From Alphaproteobacteria bacterium (GTDB lineage Bacteria > Pseudomonadota > Alphaproteobacteria > Micropepsales > Micropepsaceae): a DNA stretch of 64,000 bases. Shown piece after piece: positions 55,182-63,935 of this stretch. Numbering within the stretch: position 1 is the first letter of the stretch; each line of letters starts with the position of its first letter. The stretch is taken from assembly GCA_017307355.1 (NCBI GenBank), contig JAFKFG010000016.1, forward strand, positions 62,001 through 126,000. The letters run 5' to 3'. The notes beneath the pieces were generated by a model that saw only the letters and a list, made by a program, of their open reading frames with translations, did not search any database and was not told the origin of the DNA. The translations under genes and the position numbers were made by a program.

Positions 55182-56504
55182 ATGGACCAGTCCTCTACAT
55201 CCGGTTTCGGGGTACGCGCCCAGATCGACAGCTTCCTGGGCAAAAGGCCGGGCGGCTGGGCCATGCATCCATTCGCAATTGGCGTTGTGGCGTTGGGCGC
55301 GGTGCTGGTCATGGCCTGGCTCCTGCTGGGCGGTAGCGGCGACACGGCGCAATATGCGACAGCTTTGGTGGAACGGGGCGATTTGCGGGTTAGCGTGTCG
55401 GCGACGGGTAACCTGCAGCCCACGAACAAGGTCGAGGTGGGCTCGGAACTTTCGGGAATCATCACCGAAGTCTTGGTCGACAACAACGACCGCGTGTCAC
55501 ACGGCCAAGTCTTGGCGCGGCTGGACACGTCCCGGCTGCAGGATACTGTCCGGGAGAGCGAGGCGGCGCTCGCATCCGCCCAGGCCAGTGTCGCCCAGTC
55601 ACAGGCAACACTGACCCAGGCCGATATTCGTCTCAAACGGCTGGAAGACGTTTATCGCCTTTCGGGCGGCGCGGCGCCTTCCGCCAACGACCTGGATATC
55701 GCCCGGGCCGATCAGGCGCGGGCCGCCGCCAGCCTGCGCGTGACGCAGGCTGCGGTTGGACAGGTACGCGCGACGCTGTCCTCCAATCGCACGCAGTTGT
55801 CGAAGGCAACCATCCGGTCGCCCGTCGCCGGGGTAGTGCTTTCGCGCGCGGTTGAGCCAGGCCAGACGGTGGCCGCCAGCTTCAATGCGCCGGTGCTGTT
55901 CACCCTGGCCGAGGACCTGTCCCGGATGCAGCTAGAGGTGAAGGTCGATGAGGCCGATGTGGGACAAGTAAAGGCGGGCCAGCGCGCGACCTTCCAGGTC
56001 GATGCCTATCCCGGCCGCAGCTTCGACGCGACGGTCACCCGCCTCGACCTCGGCTCCACCACAACGACAAGCTCCAGCGGATCGGGCCAAGTCGTGGCCT
56101 ATACGGCCGTGCTGACCGCCGCCAATTCCGATCTTGCATTGCGGCCCGGAATGACCGGGACTGCATCCATTATCGCGGCGGAAAAGAGCGACGTCCTGCT
56201 GGTGCCCAATTCCGCCCTGCGGTTTACGCCGGCCACTGGAGCTGGTGGCACCGCCAGCGGCGTAACCAGTGTGTTGATGCCGCGCAGGCTCCGCTCCAGC
56301 ACCCAGGCCGCCAGCGTGAATATCGGCCGGGGCAGCTACCAGACTCTCTATGTTTTGGGGGACGAAGGAAAAATCCGGTCCATTTCAGTGCAGGTGGGCG
56401 GCAGCAATGGCAGTCAGACTGAAGTTTCGGGCGAAGGTCTCACGGCGGGCCTGAAGGTCGTCACAGGCCAGCTTGCCGGCCAAGGAAATGGAACGGCGCA
56501 ATGA
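55182..56504 (+). CDS. MacA-like periplasmic adaptor (HlyD/RND MFP family)
   Basis: 440 residues. An N-terminal membrane helix (IGVVALGAVLVMAWLLLGG) is followed by the lipoyl/barrel-sandwich halves (SGIITEVLVDNNDRVSHGQVL; SPVAGVVLSRAVEPGQTV), a helical hairpin between them and a beta-barrel domain with LEVKVDEADVGQVKAGQ. It links an inner-membrane ABC exporter to an outer-membrane channel. It overlaps the ATPase gene by 4 nt. No TolC-like gene is in the window. Confidence 0.92.
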   Translation: MDQSSTSGFGVRAQIDSFLGKRPGGWAMHPFAIGVVALGAVLVMAWLLLGGSGDTAQYATALVERGDLRVSVSATGNLQPTNKVEVGSELSGIITEVLVDNNDRVSHGQVLARLDTSRLQDTVRESEAALASAQASVAQSQATLTQADIRLKRLEDVYRLSGGAAPSANDLDIARADQARAAASLRVTQAAVGQVRATLSSNRTQLSKATIRSPVAGVVLSRAVEPGQTVAASFNAPVLFTLAEDLSRMQLEVKVDEADVGQVKAGQRATFQVDAYPGRSFDATVTRLDLGSTTTTSSSGSGQVVAYTAVLTAANSDLALRPGMTGTASIIAAEKSDVLLVPNSALRFTPATGAGGTASGVTSVLMPRRLRSSTQAASVNIGRGSYQTLYVLGDEGKIRSISVQVGGSNGSQTEVSGEGLTAGLKVVTGQLAGQGNGTAQ

Positions 56505-57208
56505 CCGCGCCTCTGATCTCTCTGCAGGGCATTACCAAAACCTTCGGAGAAGGGCTTGCCGCCTTCCAAGCCCTGCGCGGCATAGATCTCGACATCCAGC
56601 CCGGCGACTTTGTGGCCATCATGGGCCCTTCGGGATCGGGAAAATCCACGATGATGAATATCCTGGGCTGCCTCGATGTCCCCACCAGCGGGACATACCT
56701 GTTCAAGGGCCATCATGTGGAACAGCTGACGCGGGATGAACGCGCTCTGCTCCGCCGCCGCTATCTGGGATTTGTCTTCCAGGGCTACAACCTGCTGGCG
56801 CGGACCAGCGCGCTCGAAAATGTCGAACTGCCACTTCTCTATCGTGGCGAGGCCAAGAAAGTTCGGCAACAGGCCGCACTGGCCGCATTGCGCAAGGTGG
56901 GGCTCGAAGACCGGGCCCATCACACGCCTGCCGAGCTGTCCGGCGGCCAGCAGCAGCGCGTGGCGATCGCCCGGGCTATCGTTACCGAACCGGAAGTCCT
57001 GCTCGCCGACGAACCCACAGGAAATCTCGACACCGAACGTTCGCGCGAGATTATGCAGCTTCTAGAGCGCTTCAACCGCGATGCCGGCATCACGATCCTG
57101 ATGGTGACCCATGAGGCCGATATGGCGGCATTTGCTCGGACCACCGTGAAGTTCCGCGACGGCATGATCGAAAGCATGCAGATTCACAAGCGGCTGGTGG
57201 ACGCATGA
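56501..57208 (+). CDS. MacB/LolD-type ABC transporter ATPase
   Basis: 235 residues. Walker A GPSGSGKST, signature LSGGQQQRVAIARA, Walker B VLLADEPTGNLD, and the ARTSALENVELPLLYRG insert typical of the MacB/FtsE/LolD branch. It energises the permease encoded next. Coupled to both neighbours by 4-nt overlaps; in E. coli MacB this domain is fused to the permease, here it is separate. Confidence 0.95.
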   Translation: MTAPLISLQGITKTFGEGLAAFQALRGIDLDIQPGDFVAIMGPSGSGKSTMMNILGCLDVPTSGTYLFKGHHVEQLTRDERALLRRRYLGFVFQGYNLLARTSALENVELPLLYRGEAKKVRQQAALAALRKVGLEDRAHHTPAELSGGQQQRVAIARAIVTEPEVLLADEPTGNLDTERSREIMQLLERFNRDAGITILMVTHEADMAAFARTTVKFRDGMIESMQIHKRLVDA

Positions 57209-58422
57209 TCGCCATGCTGATCATCACATTGGGCTTGGCGATGCGGGAAATCCGCCGCCACTTGATGCGATCCTTTCTCACTGTACTGGGCATCATAATC
57301 GGCGTCGGATCCGTGGTCACGATGGTCACTTTGGGCAACGGCACCACGGCGGCTGTCCAGCAGCAGATCTCCAGCCTGGGAGCCAATATTCTCCAGATCC
57401 GCCCGGGCCAGGGATTTGGCCGCGGTGGCGGCGGCGCGCAACCCCAACCCTTCGACGCCGACGATGTTGCGGCTATCCGCCAACAAGTCGCGGGCGTGGT
57501 ACGCGTTGCACCCCAGGTCCAATCATCAGGTCTTGCGGTGCGCAATGCGGCTAACTGGTCGACCAGCATTTATGGTACCACAAACGATTATTTGAAGGCG
57601 CAATCCTGGAGCATCGACGTGGGCCGCGTCTTCACCCCGCAGGAGGAACAAGCGGGCAAGACCGTGTGCTTGATCGGTTCAACCATCCTGCGCAACCTGT
57701 TCCGGGCGGAAAGCCCGGTCGGGCAGCGCATCCGCATCCGGGACTTATCTTGTGAGGTGATTGGCACCTTGAAGTCGCGGGGCTCAAGTTTCGGACCTGG
57801 CGACCAGGACGACGTGATAATCATGCCGGTGAAAGCCGTGCAACGGCGCATCACCGGCAATCAGAAGGTCAGCATGATCCTGGTTTCGGTAGATCCAGCC
57901 TATAATTCGGACGCGGTGCAGGCATCAATCAAGTCCCTTCTGCGCGAACGCCGCCGGCTTGGCCCCGGTAAGGCGGACGACTTCAACATTTTCGACACAA
58001 GGCAGATCTCCGAGACGCTGCAAAACACCACCAAAACCCTGACGGCGCTGCTAGGCGCGGTGGCGGCGGTGAGCCTGCTGGTCGGCGGAATCGGGATAAT
58101 GAACATTATGCTGGTCTCGATAACTGAGCGCACCCGCGAGATCGGAATCCGCCTGGCGATCGGGGCGCTGGGCCGCGAAGTTCTGCTGCAATTCCTGGTG
58201 GAAGCAGTGGTGCTGGCCAGCCTGGGCGGCGTTCTCGGGCTGGCGATTGCACTGGGCGCCAGCGCTCTGCTTTCACCGATGCTTCAGATTCCCTTTCTCT
58301 TCAACCCGACGATCAATGCCGTCGCCTTCCTTTTCTCCGCGGGGATCGGGATTCTGTTCGGATATTTTCCCGCCCGTCGCGCTGCCCGCCTGAACCCTAT
58401 CGACGCGCTACGCCACGAGTGA
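57205..58422 (+). CDS. MacB-like ABC exporter permease
   Basis: 405 residues. Four transmembrane helices: one near 20-40 (FLTVLGIIIGVGSVVTMVTLG) and three in the last third with the FtsX core (VAAVSLLVGGIGIMNIMLVS, RTREIGIRLAIGA), enclosing a large MacB_PCD periplasmic domain that contains a Gly-rich insert (FGRGGGGAQ). With the adaptor and ATPase it forms a tripartite exporter of peptides, lipids or antibiotics; the substrate is unknown. Confidence 0.95.
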   Translation: MIAMLIITLGLAMREIRRHLMRSFLTVLGIIIGVGSVVTMVTLGNGTTAAVQQQISSLGANILQIRPGQGFGRGGGGAQPQPFDADDVAAIRQQVAGVVRVAPQVQSSGLAVRNAANWSTSIYGTTNDYLKAQSWSIDVGRVFTPQEEQAGKTVCLIGSTILRNLFRAESPVGQRIRIRDLSCEVIGTLKSRGSSFGPGDQDDVIIMPVKAVQRRITGNQKVSMILVSVDPAYNSDAVQASIKSLLRERRRLGPGKADDFNIFDTRQISETLQNTTKTLTALLGAVAAVSLLVGGIGIMNIMLVSITERTREIGIRLAIGALGREVLLQFLVEAVVLASLGGVLGLAIALGASALLSPMLQIPFLFNPTINAVAFLFSAGIGILFGYFPARRAARLNPIDALRHE

Positions 58423-58798
58423 TGCGGATAGTCGCCGCCCATTTTCCGATAACTCCATCGGCGGTTGATCTTCCGGCGTCGACGCTCAGATCTCCACAAT
58501 TTCACTAGGCATCGCCCGGTAACCTACTACCGGCCTATCCGCCTATTCTAACAGCAAATGCGATAGGCGTCGCAAACTGGCTTCTGAGCATCTCAATGTC
58601 CGCTTTGGGGGCATAACTGCATAATAGCTGTCCTAACGGGGTGTCAGCTTTGGCAACTTCACTGTCGGAAAGCAGACACCGGCTTGTCAGCTTCATGCCG
58701 ATTACAGAATTGACAGCCCCCGTAGCCGGCTTCATCAGGCGCGAAATGATTTGGTACGGTCCCGCACCCCCAAGATGCAGCATTCCAGCAGCTTAGCG
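58423..58798. other. Gap with dispersed repeat after the exporter operon
   Basis: No gene is seen. Copy B of the island repeat occupies 58596-58695. Confidence 0.5.
58596..58695. repeat. Dispersed repeat, copy B (three units)
   Basis: TGTCCGCTTTG at 58597, TGTCAGCTTTG at 58642 and TGTCAGCTT at 58685, so units of about 45 nt. The second unit ends GGAAAGCAGACACC. Same unit logic as copies A and C. Confidence 0.6.
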
Positions 58799-59245
58799 TC
58801 AGCCGTAAACAAGATCGGTGCTTTGCCCGACCTCGATTATGTATCCATCAGGATCGCGGATGTAGCAGCGCGTCTCGCCATATTTTGGGATTGGTCCCGT
58901 GATGAACTCTGCTCCTCGAGTCTTCCAGAGTTCATAGCACGCTTGAATATCCGCAACGCGGAAATTCATGAAACTGCTGATGCGATCCGGATCAGGAACG
59001 CAGAGTGTTACAGTGGGCTTATCCGGGGCCGGCCCACCTCCGAGGTTCAGGATCATCCAGATATTCGCAAGCTGAAGATACGCGGGCGCATTACCATCGC
59101 CCAGGGTCAGAATGCGAGCGCCGAAGATTTTTTCATAATAGCGGGCTGACCTCCCGATGTCAGAAACGGTCAGAAAATGGGCAATACTGATCCACTCTCG
59201 CGGGGGCATTTCATAACTCTTCTGCTCGATTTGAATGCCGCTCAT
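58799..59245 (-). CDS. VOC superfamily (glyoxalase-like) protein
   Basis: 148 residues with one VOC module in two halves: SIAHFLTVSDIGRSARYYEKIFGARIL and FRVADIQACYELWKTRGAEFITGP, ending CYIRDPDGYIIEVGQ with the metal-binding glutamate. Possible metal ligands are H at the first strand and E at the last. Members are glyoxalases, dioxygenases or resistance proteins; none can be chosen. Start 59245 or 59257. Confidence 0.85.
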   Translation of the reverse strand: MSGIQIEQKSYEMPPREWISIAHFLTVSDIGRSARYYEKIFGARILTLGDGNAPAYLQLANIWMILNLGGGPAPDKPTVTLCVPDPDRISSFMNFRVADIQACYELWKTRGAEFITGPIPKYGETRCYIRDPDGYIIEVGQSTDLVYG

Positions 59246-59287
59246 TGACAATCCCATCTCTGATGAAATCGAGACTAAACTCAGAGC

Positions 59288-59827
59288 TCATCGGTTCTGA
59301 TAGGGGTGAAAAACGTAGTCTTTCGCCTTCACTTTCAGATGGCAGGCGTTCCCACAATCCGGAGTTCCGGCTTTGTCGGCAGAGTAAGATCCGGACGCCG
59401 AAGCGTAGTCGAACTGAGCGTATCTCCATCCACCAGTGTCGGAAAATCTTTTGCTGTCCTTTTCCATGAAGAAAAGGTCCGCCAAGGTATCCGGCACATC
59501 AACGACAAACGGGGCTTCAGTACTCTTTTTGGGTTTCCACTGAATCTTTGCGATCTTTGAGCCTTCCGGGAATGGCTTGCCATTGCCAGGAATGCCGGAC
59601 TTGAAAGCGGCAATTATCGTGGGATTACCTAGAATAGCTTTCATCCGGTCGTCCGTCTTCGCTATGGAGATGAGCTGCCAATCCCCGTAACCTTTGAAAT
59701 CTGAGAAAGGGACTCCCCCTGGCAATTTCAATAAGTACTTATCTTGAGCGGAAATTGCTGCGCCACTTACAGCCGTCAGCATCAGTACCATGCCGGCAAC
59801 GATGAGCGTCCCTTTACCGGTCAACAA
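59288..59827 (-). CDS. Cytochrome P460-family protein
   Basis: 179 residues from a TTG start with a strong AGGAGG 6 nt before it. A signal peptide (LIVAGMVLMLTAVSGAAISA) leads to the P460 fold (GYGDWQLISIAKTDD; RYAQFDYASASGSY), and near the C-terminus DCGNACHLKVKAKDYVF binds c-type haem. The spacing is C-x3-C-H rather than the canonical C-x2-C-H. It is a periplasmic monohaem protein, possibly oxidising hydroxylamine or NO. It is 42 nt from the VOC gene. Confidence 0.85.
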   Translation of the reverse strand: MLTGKGTLIVAGMVLMLTAVSGAAISAQDKYLLKLPGGVPFSDFKGYGDWQLISIAKTDDRMKAILGNPTIIAAFKSGIPGNGKPFPEGSKIAKIQWKPKKSTEAPFVVDVPDTLADLFFMEKDSKRFSDTGGWRYAQFDYASASGSYSADKAGTPDCGNACHLKVKAKDYVFHPYQNR

Positions 59828-60248
59828 GAAGCCCTCCTTAGTCTGTTTCTAGATCGAGCTATTATGTGCGAGGATGACGGCTGCGTGTCGCGAGCTGAAG
59901 TCAGGCTGGGCTCGCCAAGAAAGGCTAGATAAGCATCAGTCCTATTTTCTGTCGCAGTCAACTACCCTTTAGCGGTTCATCAGAACAATCCGCAAAGGCT
60001 GGCATATGGGTTTTCGATCGTCGCGCTGATGGCGCCCTTCGCAGTGCGCCATCCCCAATAATGTCCCCTTTGCGGTGGTCCTTGTCGCGCTGCGACATTG
60101 GTTGCCATGTCAGCTTTGTGGTGGAAACTGCCGCATAGCGGACGTCCGCCAGTGTTAGCTTTGTAATGATAGCGGACAGATCCGAGTGTCTGGTTTCTGC
60201 GGAAATTGCTTTATCCAACCGCGCTAAAGACATGGGACCTTACTTCCG
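59828..60248. other. Gap with dispersed repeat
   Basis: No gene is seen. It carries copy C of the island repeat and a GTCGCGCTGCGAC palindrome near 60084. Confidence 0.5.
60109..60180. repeat. Dispersed repeat, copy C
   Basis: TGTCAGCTTTG, GAAACTGCC and TAGCGGACG, then TGTTAGCTTTG 44 nt further and TAGCGGACAG. It is almost collinear with copy A. Confidence 0.6.
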
Positions 60249-60589
60249 CATGACCAACTGGCCGCCGCGCGCGACAAGCGCGAAACCCTCACAGCCAAAA
60301 TGAACGCCTTGCTCGACACGGTCGATGTGATGGCCGCACCGGCGGGAGGCGATCCAGCGTCGCCGGTCACACACGCGCTCCAGGTAGGACCGTTACCGGC
60401 CCTTCATACGGCCTGGCCAGCCACCACACCGCGCAGCGCTGAGTTCACCATGCCATGGATCTTGCGGGCGTCGCTGCGATCTGCTTGCCGTGCAGCTTCT
60501 CGTCAGACGGCTTGCCGAACAACATACAATTCACCGGGCGGCGCGTTAGCGAAGCGATGCTGTGCCGCGTACCTAATGCGTATGAGTAG
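60249..60589 (+). pseudogene. Amidase C-terminal remnant
   Basis: Frame 1 reads HDQLAAARDKRETLTAKM, then LLDTVDVMAAPAGGDPA and stops matching after EFTMP near 60450; a second frame continues with MDLAGVAAICLPCSFSSDGL and IQFTGRRVSEAMLCRV to a TAG at 60587. This is the end of an amidase-signature enzyme without its catalytic Ser-Ser-Lys part, and with a frameshift. A dead fragment. Confidence 0.75.
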
Positions 60590-60879
60590 GCGACGAGCTG
60601 GCATGCGCGGCATCTCACCGTGGCGGCGTGAGCGGAAAAGTTTTGCAGTCGATACTCATCCGACCGATCTGAAGGGCGACGACTCCTAATTGTTTTGCAG
60701 CTAACGTATTGAAAAGATGGAAATACACTGAGCCTCCCAAGCTGTTCACGCGGTTCGTTCCCGCCATCCGCTCCAATGGTTTACTGCGAGCACGGTTTGC
60801 GGATTGTGGAATGTCCGCTTTTGCTGGGCACAGGTCTTTCCTGTCTATAGGGTGGCCCTTTCCCAGGGGGGACTGCTAG
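60590..60879. other. Short gap before the alpha/beta hydrolase remnant
   Basis: No gene is seen. ATGTCCGCTTTTG at 60811-60823 resembles half a unit of the dispersed repeat. Confidence 0.4.
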
Positions 60880-61614
60880 ATGGCTCGTTTTATCCTTGTG
60901 CACGGCGCCTTCACCGGCGCCTGGATTTAGGGACCGCTGGCGGAGCGGCTTCGCTCCGTCGGCCGCACTGTGGAGGCATTCGATCTTCCCGGGCTCGGCG
61001 ATGACGCAACGCCTCCGCAGGATGTAACTCTCGATTCATGTGCTGCTCATCTTGGCGAGGTTCTGATTGCCAAGGCCGAACCCGCCATCCTTGTCGGCAA
61101 CAGCATGGGCGGCGTCATTGCCACCCAAGCCGCCGTCCGCAACCCCGACAGTGTTGCTGCGCTGGTCTATGCCACTGCGTTTGTTCCACGCGACGGACAG
61201 AGCCTGCTCGACCTCACACGCCTTCCAGAAGGCGCGGAAGACCAAGTTCAGGCTAACATTGTTATCGAGCCGCCTTTAGCCACGATGCCTGCAGCCGCGT
61301 CACGCAGTGCGCTGTATGGCTCCTGTTCCGAAACCGATGCCGCTTGGGCCATCTCCAAGCAGCGACCACAACCGCTCGGGCCGTTCGGCGCCCCGGTGTC
61401 GATTCCAGAAGGAACGCTGGAAGGGATCAAACGCTACTTCGTCCTTTGCACGAAAGATCAGGCAATACCCGCCGCCCTGCAGCGTCGGATGATCGCCGAG
61501 AATTCAATCACCAACGTCAAAGAGCTGGATACCGACCACACCCCGCACGTTTCCATGACCGCCGCACTGGCTGATGCCTTGCGGGAATTTGCCCGCCATG
61601 CGGCAGACAGTTAG
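60880..61614 (+). pseudogene. Alpha/beta hydrolase with an amber codon at position 17
   Basis: The ATG at 60880 opens MARFILVHGAFTGAWI and then hits TAG at 60928-60930, followed in the same frame by GPLAERLRSVGRTVEAFDLPG and an intact hydrolase to 61614. The catalytic serine is in VGNSMGGVIA and the histidine in DTDHTPH. A tryptophan TGG is expected at the stop (WIWGPL is common), so one base change explains it. It is a fresh pseudogene unless the stop is suppressed or a GTG start at 60970 is used. Confidence 0.85.
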
Positions 61615-62091
61615 TACCTCATGCTCTGAGCGCGTTCACTCGCTCCTAGATTAAGGTAAGGGATAACGCCGGTATATGGACCGCTACATCAGAATTTTGG
61701 GATTGCCGAAAAGCTGACATTTGGGTTGCGCGGCAATCAGGTCTGTCACGTCAGGGCATCGCTATTTTTTTGAGGCGTTCATGGTTGGAGCATCGTGACA
61801 AATTAGGAAAAATTCGAATCGGAGCCTATGTCAGTTGCTTCTAAATCGGCCTTCCGAGCTTCGACGCGCCGGTGACTGGTTGAGAGAGGCGGACATATTG
61901 CTCGCGGCCTTCCGAGTTTTCGCATGGCGGCGCCTCCCGTCTTTCTTCCTTGCCTTGTTTCTGCGCGCCGCCATGGTGGTACTCCTATGTGAAAAGGTAA
62001 TATCGAGCTGCGCATCTACGCAACGGACGGCGTATCACCCTCCGTTTTTCGAAAGATGCAGAGCGTCCAAAAATTAGTCGATGATAACCTA
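61615..62091. other. Non-coding stretch
   Basis: No gene with support; small frames on both strands (for example 61835-62077) read as random. AAAAGCTGACAT near 61710 is a reverse half-copy of the dispersed repeat. Confidence 0.5.
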
Positions 62092-62274
62092 CTACTGCGA
62101 AGCCTGAGCGAATCCTTCATTCCATTTTGCTCGCTCAAGCCCGGTCCGGTAAGGGTTCGAGGCCTGCATTTCTGCAGCACATTCGCCTATTTTCAGCAAG
62201 GATCGCGCGGCTTTCCAGCCCTCCGCGTAAATGCGGCTGAAGCGGAAGGCATCCCGGTCGACAGCATGTGTCAT
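62092..62274 (-). CDS. RMF-like small protein
   Basis: 60 residues. IYAEGWKAARSLLKIGECAA followed by NPYRTGLERAKWNEGFAQAS fits ribosome modulation factor-like proteins (aromatic-Gly helices and NPY...W..G(F/W)). RMF dimerises ribosomes in stationary phase; the group in alphaproteobacteria is poorly studied. The start overlaps the upstream gene's stop by 4 nt. Confidence 0.7.
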   Translation of the reverse strand: MTHAVDRDAFRFSRIYAEGWKAARSLLKIGECAAEMQASNPYRTGLERAKWNEGFAQASQ

Positions 62275-62606
62275 GACCGGTTGGCTAGAAACCGCAGGAT
62301 CCCACGTTTCCGGGACATACTCGGCTCGGTGCGCGGAGCGTGCCCGGATGCGCCCTCGTCAGGGGATACGTCGTGCACCAGCGCCGCTTGAAGATCTTCC
62401 ATGCTGATCGCGGCATGATCGATTGCGCCGCCTTGCGGGACATACAAGGTGGCGGATGTCTGTCGCCATGCATCGATAGTTAGAGTATCAAGCCTTTCCT
62501 CTTCCACTGTCAGCGTGTAGGAGCCGGCCGGCTGCAAGCCCTCAACGCCGTCCAAACGAAAGGGCCGGCGGAAAGTGATTTGACTGCTTGTACTGCGCTT
62601 ATCCAT
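62271..62606 (-). CDS. Uncharacterised 111-residue protein coupled to the RMF-like gene
   Basis: ITFRRPFRLDGVEGLQPAGS and YTLTVEEERLDTLTID look like a small beta-fold, with YVPQGGAIDHAAISMEDLQAAL after it and a basic tail. No domain name is recognised. It is first of a two-gene unit with the RMF-like gene. Confidence 0.7.
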   Translation of the reverse strand: MDKRSTSSQITFRRPFRLDGVEGLQPAGSYTLTVEEERLDTLTIDAWRQTSATLYVPQGGAIDHAAISMEDLQAALVHDVSPDEGASGHAPRTEPSMSRKRGILRFLANRS

Positions 62607-62933
62607 GAACAACTCTTTCTGAATGAGAGCAGCGGCCGAATGACGTTCCCGCCGCCCGGCCGCGCACTCCGGCACATGCATTGCCCAAATCACGCATACG
62701 CCGCGCAAGGGCGCCAGCAGGCGTGAGGGCACTAAGCTGCGCCAGAATTCTGTCGGATGGGTTTATGCCGAGACCCCTTCGGCCCAACTGTAGATGGTGC
62801 GAAATGCCCATAGTTCAAGGCTTTTGCGAACGGTTATCGAAGGTAATTCGTTATTAGCGGTGTATGTCTATCGAGGAAAAATAAGCCAAGATTGTTTGCC
62901 CGTCCGAGCGTGTGAGCTTGAGTGCGGATTCCG
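62607..62933. other. Short gap
   Basis: No gene or clear signal is seen in 327 nt; presumably it holds the promoter of the minus-strand pair at 62092-62606. Confidence 0.4.
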
Positions 62934-63188
62934 TCAGCGGATCCGGTCGCTGTCTATGGCGTTCTTTGCTACCCACAACGCGCGCTCGCGGGTGTTGCAG
63001 CTTGCCGATACCCAGGCTTTGGAGGCGCGGCCATCATGTTCGATCAGCCCTCCGTCACGTGTGACACGCGCCGTGAACCGCGCGCCAGCTTCGGCAATAT
63101 TGATCTGGTATTCCAAATATGAGACCTGATCGTCCAATTTTGTGCTCCTCGATATTGCGGATTCGGTTGCTGCGCTGATTGTCTGCAT
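62934..63188 (-). CDS. Small uncharacterised protein
   Basis: 84 residues; DDQVSYLEYQINIAEAGARF and TRDGGLIEHDGRASKAWVSA look like a real compact domain, ending with a helix (TRERALWVAKNAIDSDRI). No family is recognised. The start at 63188 has no good ribosome site, so it may begin elsewhere. Confidence 0.55.
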   Translation of the reverse strand: MQTISAATESAISRSTKLDDQVSYLEYQINIAEAGARFTARVTRDGGLIEHDGRASKAWVSASCNTRERALWVAKNAIDSDRIR

Positions 63189-63228
63189 TGGCGTAGCAGC
63201 TAACCTCGAAAATTCCTCACTATAGTTA

Positions 63229-63438
63229 TCAATGGATTATATCGCTTTTGGCTACCCCGCTCACGGCCAAAAGGAGATTGCCGATCTTCCCGATCTTGAA
63301 ATAACTCGTCCTGCCGCTATCCCACTGCACTTTTATCTGTTCGTCGTCGGCTTCCACGATCATACCAGCGTCCTTGTTATGAGGACGCAGGACACGCCTG
63401 CCTATTGTCCAAGCGATGTTGCGGGAAGTCGGTCTCAC
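63229..63438 (-). CDS. Small KOW/SH3-like protein
   Basis: About 69 residues from a GTG at 63438; a TTG at 63450 is also possible. GRRVLRPHNKDAGMIVEADD followed by QIKVQWDSGRTSYFKIGKI suggests a small beta-barrel like those that bind RNA or peptides. No firm family. Confidence 0.5.
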   Translation of the reverse strand: MRPTSRNIAWTIGRRVLRPHNKDAGMIVEADDEQIKVQWDSGRTSYFKIGKIGNLLLAVSGVAKSDIIH

Positions 63439-63499
63439 GCATAAACCCAAGCGAATGTGGGATCAGTCTACTCGCGGAGCCAGGTCGGGCAAGAGGCAG

Positions 63500-63892
63500 T
63501 CATTGATGCATCCCCCTGAATACTGGATGAGGCATGACGGCTTGATGACGAGAAAATCTGATAGCTTGGCGCAAGGCTTCGACGGTAACGCCCGCAAACT
63601 CATCGTCCCGCACGCGATACCAGGGATCATCGACCTTCTCGTCCACGGTTAGCGCAAGCCGTATCGAAATCAAAGCGAGGCCGTAAAGACCCGACAAAAG
63701 AGAGCCAGTTGCTTCGGCTAGATTGGCAAGTTCCCAATTGCCAATCTCCTCATCGTCTAGAATGTCGAACGTCAATTCGAGCCAATCCTCCACCACAGCC
63801 TTTTGCTCGTCTCTCGGAAACTGGCTGAAGTCCGCCGGCTCAAGATCGACCATCAGATCTTCGATTTGTTCTTTTTTTTTTGAGCTTTTCAT
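63500..63892 (-). CDS. Uncharacterised acidic helical protein
   Basis: 130 residues, acidic N-terminus (EDLMVDLEPADFSQFPRDEQ) then a helical part (ELANLAEATGSLLSGLYGLALISI). No family is recognised. Codons 4-8 contain a run of ten A (63872-63881 on the opposite strand), which is prone to slippage. Confidence 0.6.
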   Translation of the reverse strand: MKSSKKKEQIEDLMVDLEPADFSQFPRDEQKAVVEDWLELTFDILDDEEIGNWELANLAEATGSLLSGLYGLALISIRLALTVDEKVDDPWYRVRDDEFAGVTVEALRQAIRFSRHQAVMPHPVFRGMHQ

Positions 63893-63935
63893 TGGAGCCG
63901 AAGGGTGACTGCCTTACGGGCGCCGCCCCTAAAGA

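Noticed and set aside
58596-58695. 45-nt-period repeats considered as a CRISPR array
   Set aside because: The repeats are degenerate, the internal sequence is also shared between copies, there are too few units and no cas genes.
60970-61614. A shorter intact hydrolase starting at GTG 60970
   Set aside because: That start would remove the first strand and the HGAFTGAW oxyanion region required by the fold, and no ribosome site is present.
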